From: Arthrobacter sp. YN
GTDB lineage: Bacteria > Actinomycetota > Actinomycetes > Actinomycetales > Micrococcaceae
NCBI RefSeq assembly: GCF_002224285.1
Contig: NZ_CP022436.1
Span: 1-64,000 of the forward strand
Length of the DNA stretch: 64,000 nt
Direction of reading: 5' to 3'
Part shown: piece by piece, positions 31,932 through 40,827 of the stretch
Layout of the letters: each line of letters opens with the position of its first letter
Numbering within the stretch: the first letter of the stretch is position 1
Position numbers and translations under genes: made by a program
Notes under the pieces: model-generated
What the model saw: the letters and a program-made list of their open reading frames with translations, nothing else
Databases searched by the model: none
What the model was told of the DNA's origin: nothing

Positions 31932-33355
31932 TGGTGCTTCACCGCCTCTGTTGGTGCGCTGGGTGTCTGTCCTGTGGTCGGTTTACGTGCGGGCGCGCTG
32001 CTGCTGGCAGGGGGTTTGCCCACCATGGGAGTGGTGTCCACCGGCCCGCGGGCCGTGTTGGAGATCATGAGCAGCAAGCCGACGATGATCCAGTTGGCCA
32101 GGAGCGAGGAACCACCGGCTGCCAGGAACGGCGTGGTCAGGCCCGTCAACGGAATGAGCCGGGTGACACCGCCGATGACGACGAAGCACTGCAGGGCGAT
32201 CGCGAAGGACAGGCCGCACGCCAGAAGCTTCCCGAAGGCATCGCGGGTGCCCAGTGCAGCGCGGAAGCCACGGGTAAAGAGCAGCAGGTAGAGCATCACG
32301 ACGGCGAAGAGGCCGATGAGGCCGAGTTCCTCGCCGATGAGGGCCACAATCATGTCGCTGTTGGCGAACGGAACCAGGTCCGGGCGGCCTTGGCCAAGGC
32401 CAGTACCCACCAGACCACCGTCGGCCATGCCGAACAGGCCCTGCACAATCTGTCCACTGCCGCCGGGCGACCTGCCGAAGACCTCCGGGGTGAAGGCATT
32501 GATCCAGCTGTCGATGCGGAAAGCCACGTGCGAGAAGATCTGCGAGGCAATGAATCCGCCGCCGAGGATCAGCAACAGGCCAATGACAACCCAGGAGATA
32601 CGGCTGGTGGCCACGTAAATCATCACGATGAACAGGCCGAAGAAGAGGATGGAGGAACCGAGGTCACGCTGGAAGACCAGGACCCCGATACTGACCAACC
32701 AGGCGGTGATCATGGGCCCGAGGTCCTTGAACCGCGGGAATTGCATGGGGCCGATCTTCCGGCCGGCCAGGAGGATGAGATCCCGGTTGGAGGAAAGGTA
32801 CCCGGCAAAGAATATGGCCAGCGTGATCTTGGCGATCTCACCTGGTTGGAACGTCATGGGGCCAACACGGATCCAGACGCGGGCACCCAGGATTTCACCG
32901 GCGGAAATGCCCGGTATCAAGGGGAGGATCAGCAGGAACGCACTGGCTGCCAGTGAGATGTACGTGAAGCGGCGCAATATCCGGTGGTCCTTGAGGAACC
33001 AGATCACGGCGATGGACACTGCCATGGCAATCAGGGTCCAGCGGAGCTGGTTGTTGCCAGTATCGTCACCTGGACCGTCCATGCGGTGGATCAGGGCAAG
33101 CCCCAGACCGTTCAAGGCCACGACAATGGGAAGTATTACCGGATCGGCATACTTCGCGCGGAGCCTGAGGACCATGTGGAAGGCAAAAGCCGCCACAGCC
33201 AGCAAGCTCGACTGGAACCAGAAGTCCCGGTCCAGGCCGACGTCGGAATTTATGCTCACCAAGGCACTCGCGCCAACGCCTACGGCAAGGGCCAGCACGA
33301 TGAGGACAAGCTCAACGTTCCGGCGTGGTTTGGGAGCAGTTTCAGTCTGTATCAC
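31928..33355 (-). CDS. rodA: FtsW/RodA/SpoVE family peptidoglycan polymerase
   Basis: SEDS proteins polymerise glycan strands from lipid II. The 475-residue protein has about twelve membrane segments, a WIRVGPMTFQPGEIAK loop and the long extracellular loop with GRSPGGSGQIVQGLFGMADGG that is typical of RodA/FtsW. The start is a GTG overlapping the pstP stop. Association with pbpA and pknAB is the standard actinobacterial elongation cluster, so RodA is preferred to FtsW. The C terminus carries a basic, proline-rich tail. Confidence 0.94.
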   Translation of the reverse strand: MIQTETAPKPRRNVELVLIVLALAVGVGASALVSINSDVGLDRDFWFQSSLLAVAAFAFHMVLRLRAKYADPVILPIVVALNGLGLALIHRMDGPGDDTGNNQLRWTLIAMAVSIAVIWFLKDHRILRRFTYISLAASAFLLILPLIPGISAGEILGARVWIRVGPMTFQPGEIAKITLAIFFAGYLSSNRDLILLAGRKIGPMQFPRFKDLGPMITAWLVSIGVLVFQRDLGSSILFFGLFIVMIYVATSRISWVVIGLLLILGGGFIASQIFSHVAFRIDSWINAFTPEVFGRSPGGSGQIVQGLFGMADGGLVGTGLGQGRPDLVPFANSDMIVALIGEELGLIGLFAVVMLYLLLFTRGFRAALGTRDAFGKLLACGLSFAIALQCFVVIGGVTRLIPLTGLTTPFLAAGGSSLLANWIIVGLLLMISNTARGPVDTTPMVGKPPASSSAPARKPTTGQTPSAPTEAVKHQ

Positions 33356-35046
33356 TTGGCCGCCTCACAGGGAGTCGGGACGGGCGAAGGCGTCGCAACG
33401 GCCGCAGTACTCGGTACGGGCACGGTGCTGGTGGGCGACGGCGTGGCTGTCGCTGTCGCCGGAGCAGTGGTGGGGCAGTTGGCTGAGGCGCTGCCGGTGT
33501 TCTTCAGGTTCTCCACAATGGCCTGTGCGTCGTCGAGGTCACCTGCGGGAACCGTCTGGCGTACGCTCTGCTGACCGTATTCCGGCAATGAATCCACCTT
33601 GATATCGGTTACGGCTTCGAGCCGGGAGAGCTGGATGGGGCCGAGTCGCTGCGAGATGCCATTGAAGATAGCGACGCGCTGGTCGTATTCGCCCACGTAA
33701 TAACGGGTTTGGGTCCACGCGTAGCCAAGCCACAGGCCAACGACGACTCCCACTACAACAACCGCTGCGACGGCGGGCATCAACCATCGGACGCGGCGCC
33801 GTGCAGGTTCCTCGACGTCCAGTCGATCCTGTTCGGCCTTGTGGGTGAGGACGGTGGCAGCCCTGCGGGCAACCGTCCGGCCCGCGACAGTAGGGATGGA
33901 GCCGGTCTCCGCAGCTGTTGCCGCAGCGCCAACCAGCTCATGGGGGCGGCTGGCCAGTTCTTCGCGCAGGACCTCGGCGGACAGGTGCTCGCCCAAGTGC
34001 GGATCCGTGGTGATGGGGGGTTCTTTGGACTCATCCGAGGATGTGGAAGCCTCACCGGATTCGTCGTCTGTGGCGCTGGGGTCACTGGCGCTGAACGAGG
34101 ATCCAGCTTCGGCCTCCCTCGCGGCCTTCTCCTTAGGCTCGGCCGGCGTGTCCTCAGCCAACTTGGTGGCGGAAGGACCCTCAGTGGGCTTGGAAGCGGT
34201 GACCGCTTCGGGCTCGTCCACCGCGGCAAGCGCCGCAGCCGGAACGACGTCGACGGCGGCCGTGTTGACGTCGTCGTCGGTCTCTTCCACGATCTCCAAC
34301 ATCACCACGGTGACGTTGTCCGGGGCGCCGGCTTCCAGCGTGAGATCAACCAGGATCTCAGCGCATTCGCGAAGGTCTTTGGTCTCCCGAACCATGCGCT
34401 CCACCACGTGCCCGGCCACATAGTTGAGGCCATCGGAGCAGAGCAGCCAGCGTTCGCCGGGTTCGACGTCGAGGACGTCCAAGTCCAGTTCCGGACTGGC
34501 ATCGACGTCGCCAAGGACGCGCATCAGGACGTTTTTGTGGGGATGGGTTTCGGCTTCTTCAGGACGCAGCCGTCCCTCGTCAATGAGCCGCTGCACGAAC
34601 GTGTGGTCGATGCTGATTTGCTCAAACTTCTTGTTACGCAGCCGGTAGGCGCGTGAGTCACCGATGTGCGCGAAGTGGAGCTTGCGGTCTTCCAGGAGGA
34701 GGGCAGTCACGGTAGTCCCCATGCCGGAAAGCTTGGGATTCTGGTGAACAAGCTCGGAAAGCAGTGAGTTTGCCGTCTGGATCTCGTCCGCGAGGACAGT
34801 CTCTGCGCCGTCAGGATAGTCGTCATGGTCCAGATGGATCATGTCCAGGACCGTTGACGCCGAAGCGACATCGCCGCCGGCATGGCCACCCATGCCGTCG
34901 GCCACCACTGCCAGATGGCGACCCACGTAAGCGGAGTCGTCATTTTTGGAGCGGATCCGTCCGACGTCGGAGCGGGCCGCGTAGCGCATGATGAGTGGGC
35001 GCTCCGCGGGCGTTTCCTTGCCTTCGGGGGTCTCGGGTGAGGCCAT
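33352..35046 (-). CDS. pstP: PP2C-family protein phosphatase PstP
   Basis: The 564-residue phosphatase reverses PknA and PknB phosphorylation. The N-terminal PP2C domain (about residues 20-255) has the metal ligands in SKNDDSAYVG and VVADGMGGHAGG, LSGMGTTVTAL and APDNVTVVML. A very long acidic linker of about 150 residues rich in A, E, S and T follows, then one membrane helix (LMPAVAAVVVVGVVVGLWLG) and an external domain. The linker is longer than in the mycobacterial enzyme. Confidence 0.95.
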   Translation of the reverse strand: MASPETPEGKETPAERPLIMRYAARSDVGRIRSKNDDSAYVGRHLAVVADGMGGHAGGDVASASTVLDMIHLDHDDYPDGAETVLADEIQTANSLLSELVHQNPKLSGMGTTVTALLLEDRKLHFAHIGDSRAYRLRNKKFEQISIDHTFVQRLIDEGRLRPEEAETHPHKNVLMRVLGDVDASPELDLDVLDVEPGERWLLCSDGLNYVAGHVVERMVRETKDLRECAEILVDLTLEAGAPDNVTVVMLEIVEETDDDVNTAAVDVVPAAALAAVDEPEAVTASKPTEGPSATKLAEDTPAEPKEKAAREAEAGSSFSASDPSATDDESGEASTSSDESKEPPITTDPHLGEHLSAEVLREELASRPHELVGAAATAAETGSIPTVAGRTVARRAATVLTHKAEQDRLDVEEPARRRVRWLMPAVAAVVVVGVVVGLWLGYAWTQTRYYVGEYDQRVAIFNGISQRLGPIQLSRLEAVTDIKVDSLPEYGQQSVRQTVPAGDLDDAQAIVENLKNTGSASANCPTTAPATATATPSPTSTVPVPSTAAVATPSPVPTPCEAAK

Positions 35047-35049
35047 GGA

Positions 35050-35538
35050 CTATGGCCTCAATTCAATGACCGTCTTGCCGATTCTCACGGGGACGCCAAG
35101 CTCAACCGGCAGAGCACGGGTGAGCTGTTGATCGGCCAAGTAGGTGCCGTTGGTGGAACCGAGATCCTCAATGAACCAGCGGCTGCCCTGCGGGAACAGG
35201 CGCGCGTGCCGGCCGGAAGCGTAGTCGTCTTCCAGGACCAAGGTGGCTTCCTGCGCGCGGCCCAACAGGATAGGGCTGGCGGCCAAGGGAACAGTGGTGC
35301 CCTTGAGCGGACCCTCAGTGACAACCAACGTGCGTGCATGCTGGATGGCCGGCGGCGGTGACGCTGCCAGTTCCGGATGCTTGCGGACTTCGCGGGCCGT
35401 GGGAACTCCGGTGACGGCTTTACGGCCGATCTGGAAGTCGCGGCGCATGGTGGACACAATGCTGAAGATCAAGACCCACAGCAGGAGAAGAAACCCGAAG
35501 CGAAGCGCTGTGATGGTCAGTTCGCTGATGTCGTTCAC
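35050..35538 (-). CDS. fhaB: FHA-domain membrane protein FhaB (FipA)
   Basis: The 162-residue protein has an N-terminal membrane helix (ITALRFGFLLLLWVLIFSIV) and a C-terminal FHA domain that binds phosphothreonine, with the GR...S.H pattern in LGRAQEATLVLEDDYASGRHAR and the DLGSTNGTYL motif. It probably reads out PknB activity. GTG start overlaps the fhaA stop as GTGA; pstP starts three nt after its stop. Confidence 0.94.
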   Translation of the reverse strand: MNDISELTITALRFGFLLLLWVLIFSIVSTMRRDFQIGRKAVTGVPTAREVRKHPELAASPPPAIQHARTLVVTEGPLKGTTVPLAASPILLGRAQEATLVLEDDYASGRHARLFPQGSRWFIEDLGSTNGTYLADQQLTRALPVELGVPVRIGKTVIELRP

Positions 35539-36284
35539 GCGTTGCCACCCGGGGTTTGGGGGAGAAGGCGGAAAATGATCTTGGTACGTCCCATCGTGAT
35601 GGTTGAGCCGTCTGTGAGTTCCACGCTGCCGTTTACCTTATGCCCGTTGACGTAGCTGCCGTTGGTGGAGCCAAGGTCTACGGCCCACGTGCTGCCGTTC
35701 TGTGTGCGGACCTCAAGGTGCTTCCGGGAGACTCCGGTGTCATCCACCAGGATGTCGGCTTCCGAGGAGCGTCCCAGCACCACGGACGGGGCATTGAGGG
35801 AGTACCGCTGGCCGCCGATGTCCAGAACTGGCTGGAGGCGGATGGGCTGCCGTGCCGGGGCTGCCGGAACGTTGGCCCGTGGGGCCTGCGGGGCGGGAGC
35901 GGCGTCATCGGAGGATTTCTCCGTCCGGGAAGTGATCTCAAAGTGCCCGGCACGTTCTTCGTCATTACGGCGGAACGAAATCCGGACCGCACCCTGAAGT
36001 GTGTAGCCCTGGCTGCGGACGTGTTGGATGACGACATCGCACAGTTCCTCTGCCAGGGGAGTTCCCCATTCCTGGGCCCTGGCAAAATCTTCGTCACTGA
36101 GGAGGACATCGAAAACATTGGGAGCGAGGGTGCGGCCGGCAGCGATGGTGATGGACTTGTTGTCCAACTCGCGCCTCAACTTGCTCGCAATCTCCACTGG
36201 CTCAACACGTGCACGCGACCCCGTGGAGAAGACGTTGCGAACGGCTTTTTCAATGCCGCGCTCGACTTTGTCCAGCAAACCCAT
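35535..36284 (-). CDS. fhaA: FHA-domain protein FhaA
   Basis: The 249-residue cytosolic protein has a DUF3662-type N-terminal domain (MGLLDKVERGIEKAV, about residues 1-120) and a C-terminal FHA domain (VVLGRSSEADILV, DTGVSRKHLEVR, DLGSTNGSYV). In mycobacteria it regulates peptidoglycan precursor export through the MviN pseudokinase. I start at ATG 36284 because GGAGAAGG lies six nt upstream. It is the first gene of the six-gene signalling and wall operon running to pknB, all with short or overlapping junctions. Confidence 0.95.
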   Translation of the reverse strand: MGLLDKVERGIEKAVRNVFSTGSRARVEPVEIASKLRRELDNKSITIAAGRTLAPNVFDVLLSDEDFARAQEWGTPLAEELCDVVIQHVRSQGYTLQGAVRISFRRNDEERAGHFEITSRTEKSSDDAAPAPQAPRANVPAAPARQPIRLQPVLDIGGQRYSLNAPSVVLGRSSEADILVDDTGVSRKHLEVRTQNGSTWAVDLGSTNGSYVNGHKVNGSVELTDGSTITMGRTKIIFRLLPQTPGGNA

Positions 36285-36657
36285 GTCCTTCTCCTTTCCT
36301 TGCCGCGGCACCCGCTGTGCCTGGTCCGATAGTCCGTCTGCGCACACAGCGAAGTACGCGCCTGACGGCCCTTCCACTTCCCGATACTACTGGGACTGAC
36401 TGGGAATGGCCTTAATCCACAACGCCTTGCGACCCGGAAAAGTTCGCTCCCGGCCCTTGCTGGTGCGGGAGGCGGGCCAGGAAATTTCCGTGGAGTTCAG
36501 TGGTTGATCGGGGATTTCTTCCGGGCTCCGGGGCCTCGCAGACGGAGTGCCATCTCCCGATTGGTGTTTTGCCGGGAATGTCCGTTATGCTTGATCTCGC
36601 TGCTTTTGAAGGAAACGAAGCTGGGAAACCCGCGGAAGTCCGGAAAAAAGAAGTTGC
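36285..36657. other. Spacer between fhaA and tRNA-Leu
   Basis: This 373-nt stretch has no supported gene. It must carry the promoter of the fhaA-pknB operon (minus strand) and that of tRNA-Leu (plus strand). A TATGCT hexamer near 36585 is a possible -10 for the tRNA, without a well-spaced -35. Short reading frames across it run into the tRNA and are not credible. Confidence 0.6.
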
Positions 36658-36740
36658 GCGCGAGTGGCGGAACGGCAGACGCGCTGGCTTCAGGTGCCAG
36701 TATCCGAAAGGGTGTGGGGGTTCAAATCCCCCCTCGCGCA
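36658..36740 (+). tRNA. tRNA-Leu (anticodon CAG)
   Basis: The 83-nt class II tRNA has acceptor GCGCGAG pairing with CTCGCGC, anticodon loop TTCAGGT with CAG at 36691-36693, a variable arm, and T arm GTTCAAATC. CCA is not encoded. This tRNA-Leu follows the fhaA end of the kinase cluster in many actinobacteria. Confidence 0.97.
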
Positions 36741-36748
36741 CGCAATTG

Positions 36749-36784
36749 AAAGAGCCCCAGTCTTAGGACTGGGGCTCTTTTGTT
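36749..36784 (+). terminator. Intrinsic terminator after tRNA-Leu
   Basis: A perfect 14-bp stem (36749-36762 with 36767-36780) around TTAG is followed by TGTTTT. It lies nine nt after the tRNA, as expected for its terminator. Confidence 0.9.
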
Positions 36785-36878
36785 TTCCAGGGGATCCCAA
36801 CTGGGTGACAGATAACGTTCCGTTGGCGCTTCGTAGGAGCAGTTGCTGTTACTTAGTTGGGTGAGGCGCGCGAAACCG

Positions 36879-37577
36879 TCAGCTGCGCGCAGAACCCGTG
36901 AACCGGCGTCGTGAGTTGTTCAGGTGCAGGCGCATGGCTGCCGCAGCAGCCACTTGGTCGCCCTCCGCGATAGCCGCGTATATAGAGGAGTGTTCGTGGA
37001 CCACCTGCGCGAAGCGCTCGGGGGAGTCCCGGTCTTCGCTGGCAACGAGGCGCGGGCGTGGCATGGTGATCATGGTCTGGCCCAAGGCGGAGATGCAGTC
37101 CGTATAGAAGGGATTGCCCGTGGCCGCAGCAACGGCACGGTGGAATTCGAAGTCCGCTCTCATGGAGTGAGCCGGGTGGCCTGAGCTCGCGGTGAATTGT
37201 TCCAACGCGCCGTGCACGGCCTTGAGTTGGTATTCGGTGTGGTTTTTCGCTGCCAATGCGGCGGCTTCGGTCTCAACGCCGATGCGGAAATCGAGCATCT
37301 GAAGCCGGTCTTCCATGCTGGAAACGGGCCGTGTTCCCGGCGCTGCTGCGGGACCTTCCGCGGGCGGGGTCAGCGCGAAGCTGCCGCGCCCGCGTTCGGT
37401 TTCCACCAATCCCTCTGCTTGCAAGCGGGTCAGGGCGGAGCGGACGACGGTCCGGCTCACCCCGAACTCGCTGATGAGGGTGTTTTCGCTGGGGAGCTTC
37501 TCACCTGGTTGGATGGCGCCGTCGACGATGCGGTTGCGGAGGTCGGCGGCGAGATCCGCGGTCAGGTTTCGGCTCAT
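36879..37577 (-). CDS. FadR-subfamily GntR transcriptional regulator
   Basis: The 232-residue regulator has a GntR winged helix at the N terminus (GEKLPSENTLISEFGVSRTVVRSALTRLQAEGLV) and an all-helical FCD ligand-binding domain with metal ligands suggested by ADFEFHRAV and VVHEHSSIYAAI. It begins ten nt after the stop of the dehydratase gene, in the same operon, and probably responds to the sugar acid that enzyme uses. ATG 37577 is chosen because the reading from 37649 overlaps the upstream gene. Confidence 0.9.
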   Translation of the reverse strand: MSRNLTADLAADLRNRIVDGAIQPGEKLPSENTLISEFGVSRTVVRSALTRLQAEGLVETERGRGSFALTPPAEGPAAAPGTRPVSSMEDRLQMLDFRIGVETEAAALAAKNHTEYQLKAVHGALEQFTASSGHPAHSMRADFEFHRAVAAATGNPFYTDCISALGQTMITMPRPRLVASEDRDSPERFAQVVHEHSSIYAAIAEGDQVAAAAAMRLHLNNSRRRFTGSARS

Positions 37578-37587
37578 GGGTTCAAGA

Positions 37588-38715
37588 TTACGCGCCGAAC
37601 TCTGCGGATTCCGTGGTCCACGCACGCGCCTGCCCGCTGAGCGTGACACCCAAACCGGGGCGGTCGGGAACGATCATGCGGCCGTTCTTGGTCTCCAGGC
37701 GTTCCTCGAACAGGGGGTCCAGCCAGTCGAAGTGCTCCACCCACGGCTCGCGCGGGTATGCGGCGGCCAAGTGGAGGTGGATTTCCATGGCGAAGTGCGG
37801 TGCCAGGCCAAGTCCGCGTTCATCCGCCAGGGCGGCGAGGCGCAGGAACTGGGTGATGCCGCCGACGCGGGGAGCGTCGGGCTGGATGATGTCGCAGCCG
37901 TTGGCGTTGATGAGGCCCTTGTGTTCAGCAACGGATGCGAGCATCTCGCCGGTGGCGATGGGGGTGTCCAGGACCTGCGCGAGGTGGGCGTGGCCCTCGA
38001 AGTCGTAGGCATCCAGCGGTTCTTCGATCCAGATGAGGTTGAATTCCTCCAACTGACGGCCCATGCGCAGCGCCGTGGCGCGGTCCCATTGCTGGTTGGC
38101 GTCCACCATGAGCGGGACGTCCCAGCCGATGTGCTCGCGGACTCCGGCCACGCGGCGCAGGTCTTCTTTGGAATCAGGCAGGCCGACCTTGATCTTGATG
38201 CCGCCGATGCCCTCATCGATGGACCGGGTGGCTCGTTCCTTGACCTCGTCCAGCGTTGCGTTGAGGAAGCCGCCGGACGTGTTGTAGGTCTGCACTGAGT
38301 CGCGGTAGGAGCCCAGCAGTTTGGCCAGAGGGAGTCCGGCGCGCTTGGCTTTGAGGTCATAGAGTGCGATGTCGATCGCGGCAAGTGCCTGCGTTGCCAC
38401 ACCCGAACGGCCCACCGATGCGCCGGCCCAGAGGAGCTTGGTGTAGATCTTGCCGATGTCGTTGGGGTCCTCGCCGATGATGCCCTCTGCGACTTCCTTG
38501 GCGTGGGCGTACTGTGCGGTGCCGCCTGCACGCTTGGAGTAGCTGAAGCCGATGCCGCTGTGACCCTGCTCCGTGGTGATCTCGGCGAACAGGAACACCA
38601 CTTCGGTCATGGGCTTTTGCCGACCCGTGAAGACTTTGGCATCGCTGATGGGTACGGTGAGGGGCAAACGAGCCGTGGACAGCTTGACGTGGCGAATGAG
38701 ATCTACGGTGCTCAT
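37588..38715 (-). CDS. Enolase-superfamily sugar acid dehydratase, talarate/galactarate type
   Basis: The 375-residue mandelate racemase-type enzyme likely dehydrates a hexarate. It has the base lysine motif KIKVG, the Mg ligands in VDANQQWD, IEEPLD and TGEML, and a PHFAMEIHLHL segment with the active-site histidine that is typical of L-talarate/galactarate dehydratases. ATG 38715 has AGGAG upstream. It pairs with the GntR gene, and two overlapping operator-like palindromes lie before it. The exact substrate (galactarate, talarate or related) is family-based inference. Confidence 0.85.
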   Translation of the reverse strand: MSTVDLIRHVKLSTARLPLTVPISDAKVFTGRQKPMTEVVFLFAEITTEQGHSGIGFSYSKRAGGTAQYAHAKEVAEGIIGEDPNDIGKIYTKLLWAGASVGRSGVATQALAAIDIALYDLKAKRAGLPLAKLLGSYRDSVQTYNTSGGFLNATLDEVKERATRSIDEGIGGIKIKVGLPDSKEDLRRVAGVREHIGWDVPLMVDANQQWDRATALRMGRQLEEFNLIWIEEPLDAYDFEGHAHLAQVLDTPIATGEMLASVAEHKGLINANGCDIIQPDAPRVGGITQFLRLAALADERGLGLAPHFAMEIHLHLAAAYPREPWVEHFDWLDPLFEERLETKNGRMIVPDRPGLGVTLSGQARAWTTESAEFGA

Positions 38716-38757
38716 GGTTCTCCTAGTGGGTGCGGCATCCTTGCCTACCACTTAGGA

Positions 38758-38783
38758 TACAAGTTTTAAACTTGTACTACAAG
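38758..38783. promoter_or_regulatory. Two overlapping palindromes, probable GntR operator
   Basis: TACAAGTTTTAAACTTGTA (38758-38776) is a perfect 19-bp palindrome. It overlaps CTTGTACTACAAG (38771-38783), which fits the FadR-type consensus TNGT-N3-ACNA. Both lie 43-68 nt upstream of the dehydratase start, where a repressor would block its promoter. Confidence 0.75.
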
Positions 38784-38841
38784 AGTTGGGGAGACTGGTG
38801 GTGACCGGCGGTTATGTGGTGCCCGACAGGGCGCCGGATCA

Positions 38842-39468
38842 TCAGATCCAGCCCTGTTGCCAGGCTTTCTCGGCGGCATCGTGCCGCGAAACGGCCCCGA
38901 GTTTCATCATCGCCGAGGACAGGTAATTGCGCACGGTGCCGGGGGCGAGCCGCAATTGCTCGGCAACCTGCGACACGCTGGACGTCGACCGGCTGAACCT
39001 CAATGCGTCAAGTTCGCGGTCGGTGAGGGGGCAGCGCTCGGCGGCCAGGGCAGTCGCTGCAATTTCAGGGTCGATATACCTTTTGCCGCCAGCCACGTCA
39101 CGGATGACGTGGGCCAGGTCTTCAGCCGGGGTGGATTTGGGGACGAAGCCTGAAACCTTCGAGGCCAATGCCCTGCGCAACACCCCGGGCCGGGCATGAC
39201 GCGTGACAATAATGACTCGTGTTTTGACGGTGGACAGGATGCGGGCTGCTGCCTCTACTCCATCCATCCTGGGCATTTCCAAGTCCAAGAGGCAGATGTC
39301 CGGCTGAAACTCCTGTGCTAACTCGGCGGCGGTGGCACCGTTGTCGGCACTGGCCACCACCTCGATATCAGGCTCCAGCCCTAAAAGGGCCTCCAAGGCG
39401 CCGCGGATGAGATGTTCGTCGTCGGCTATCAGCAAACGGATGCGCTGCGGGTCATCACGATCGTTCAC
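38842..39468 (-). CDS. NarL/FixJ-type response regulator
   Basis: The 208-residue protein has a receiver domain (IRLLIADDEHLIRGALEALL, phospho-acceptor Asp in DICLLDLEMPRMDG, the switch lysine in KVSGFVPKSTP) and a LuxR-type helix-turn-helix (LTDRELDALRF... VSQVAEQLRLAPGTVRNYLSSAMMKLG). The GTG start overlaps the kinase stop, so the two are made together as a two-component system. The target is not known; no transporter or regulon gene is adjacent. Confidence 0.93.
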   Translation of the reverse strand: MNDRDDPQRIRLLIADDEHLIRGALEALLGLEPDIEVVASADNGATAAELAQEFQPDICLLDLEMPRMDGVEAAARILSTVKTRVIIVTRHARPGVLRRALASKVSGFVPKSTPAEDLAHVIRDVAGGKRYIDPEIAATALAAERCPLTDRELDALRFSRSTSSVSQVAEQLRLAPGTVRNYLSSAMMKLGAVSRHDAAEKAWQQGWI

Positions 39469-40682
39469 GAAGCAATTCCTTTGGAGGGGACCGACGCCTG
39501 AAGTTCAAAGCGCTCCGCGTCCAGGATCGTTTCGAGCTGACCACCCAGCGCCGAGATCCGTTCGCGAAGGCCGGCAAGGCCATTGCCGGGTGACTTGCTG
39601 ACGAGCGAATCGCTTGTCACTCCGTTGTTGCGAATGGTGAGGGTGCAGCTATCCGCGGAAGCAACCAGCGTGATGGAAGCCAGTGTTGCATCGCTGTGCC
39701 TGAGGATGTTGGTGGTGGCTTCGCGAACCGCCATGGCCAGCGCTTTATGAACGTCGGGGTTTCCAGGAATCGGGTCAATCGTGAGTTCGCAATGCGCTCC
39801 AGCGGCCGAAAGTACTTCGCGTGCGTTCTCGAGTTCGTTTTCGAGAACTGTTCCGCGGTATCCGGAGACCAGGGAGCGGGTTTCCTCCAGCGCCTGTTTT
39901 GCGGAGAGCCGGGCATCGTGAATATGCCCGCGGGCAGCATCGAGATCGACAGTGAGCAGTCGTTCCGCAAGTTCGGACTTCAGGGCAATGACTTGGAGGT
40001 GGTGCCCCTGGATATCATGCAGGTCCGCGGCGAAGCGTAGCCGCTCCTGGGCAACGGCCAGTTCCCCTGCCATGAGCCGGTGCCTGTCCAGCTCCACAAC
40101 TATCCGCCACCACCACAAGCTGCTGATCAAGACCACGGGCATCAATGCGGCATAGCTGAGAAGCATGCGTAAGCCGGGCTCTTCTGGGAATCCGTAGCCG
40201 TGGCCATGCAGCAGCGAGTAGATGGTGGGATGCAAAAGCGTCGTTGCGAGGCCAGCGCCCAGTACGACCAGCCGCTGGCGGGAAGGAAGCAGGCAAGCCA
40301 CCAAGGAGGCAGCCAACCACAGCGGCAGGCTCCACATGAGCGCATTGCTGGTAGAGAATAGGCCCAACACCCAAACGGCGACAGAAGAAACAAGCAGCGC
40401 CAGCGTCCAAGCAGTGCTCGGAAGTCCTCCGTTCAGGCCTGCCCGCAGGAACCAGCAGTACCGGATTTGGGCCGCCACAGCGCAGAAAAGAGCAAGAAGG
40501 AGAAGCCCGGCAACGCCGTCGGAATGGGAAGAGAACGCGTCCAAGGCAAGAATGATCAGCATGAAATTGAGCACCACGAGGATGAACACCATGGAGCCGA
40601 GTGTGTAAGTCCACGTCGTGCGTACGCTGCGACCCGGGCGGGAGGTGGGCTGCGGAACCTCAAGGGTCGTGGCTGCGGACAT
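39465..40682 (-). CDS. DesK-like sensor histidine kinase
   Basis: The 405-residue kinase has about six hydrophobic segments over the first 200 residues, a HisKA_3 dimerisation segment with the phosphorylated histidine in FAADLHDIQGHHLQ, and a HATPase domain with N-box REATTNILRHSDA and G-box GNGLAGLRERI. The multi-pass N terminus without a large external domain suggests that it senses the membrane or a lipid-soluble signal, as for DesK or LiaS-type kinases. The partner is the overlapping response regulator. Confidence 0.92.
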   Translation of the reverse strand: MSAATTLEVPQPTSRPGRSVRTTWTYTLGSMVFILVVLNFMLIILALDAFSSHSDGVAGLLLLALFCAVAAQIRYCWFLRAGLNGGLPSTAWTLALLVSSVAVWVLGLFSTSNALMWSLPLWLAASLVACLLPSRQRLVVLGAGLATTLLHPTIYSLLHGHGYGFPEEPGLRMLLSYAALMPVVLISSLWWWRIVVELDRHRLMAGELAVAQERLRFAADLHDIQGHHLQVIALKSELAERLLTVDLDAARGHIHDARLSAKQALEETRSLVSGYRGTVLENELENAREVLSAAGAHCELTIDPIPGNPDVHKALAMAVREATTNILRHSDATLASITLVASADSCTLTIRNNGVTSDSLVSKSPGNGLAGLRERISALGGQLETILDAERFELQASVPSKGIAS

Positions 40683-40827
40683 GACGCCCAGTGTAGGGCA
40701 ATGACATTTGTCATGGATTCACCTGCGAATCAGCTGATGAAGCAATGACAAGAGCGCACTACACGGACCGCTTCGCGCGCTGAAGGATTGGATTGTCAAC
40801 GTCACCCACCCATGAAGAGAGCCCTTG

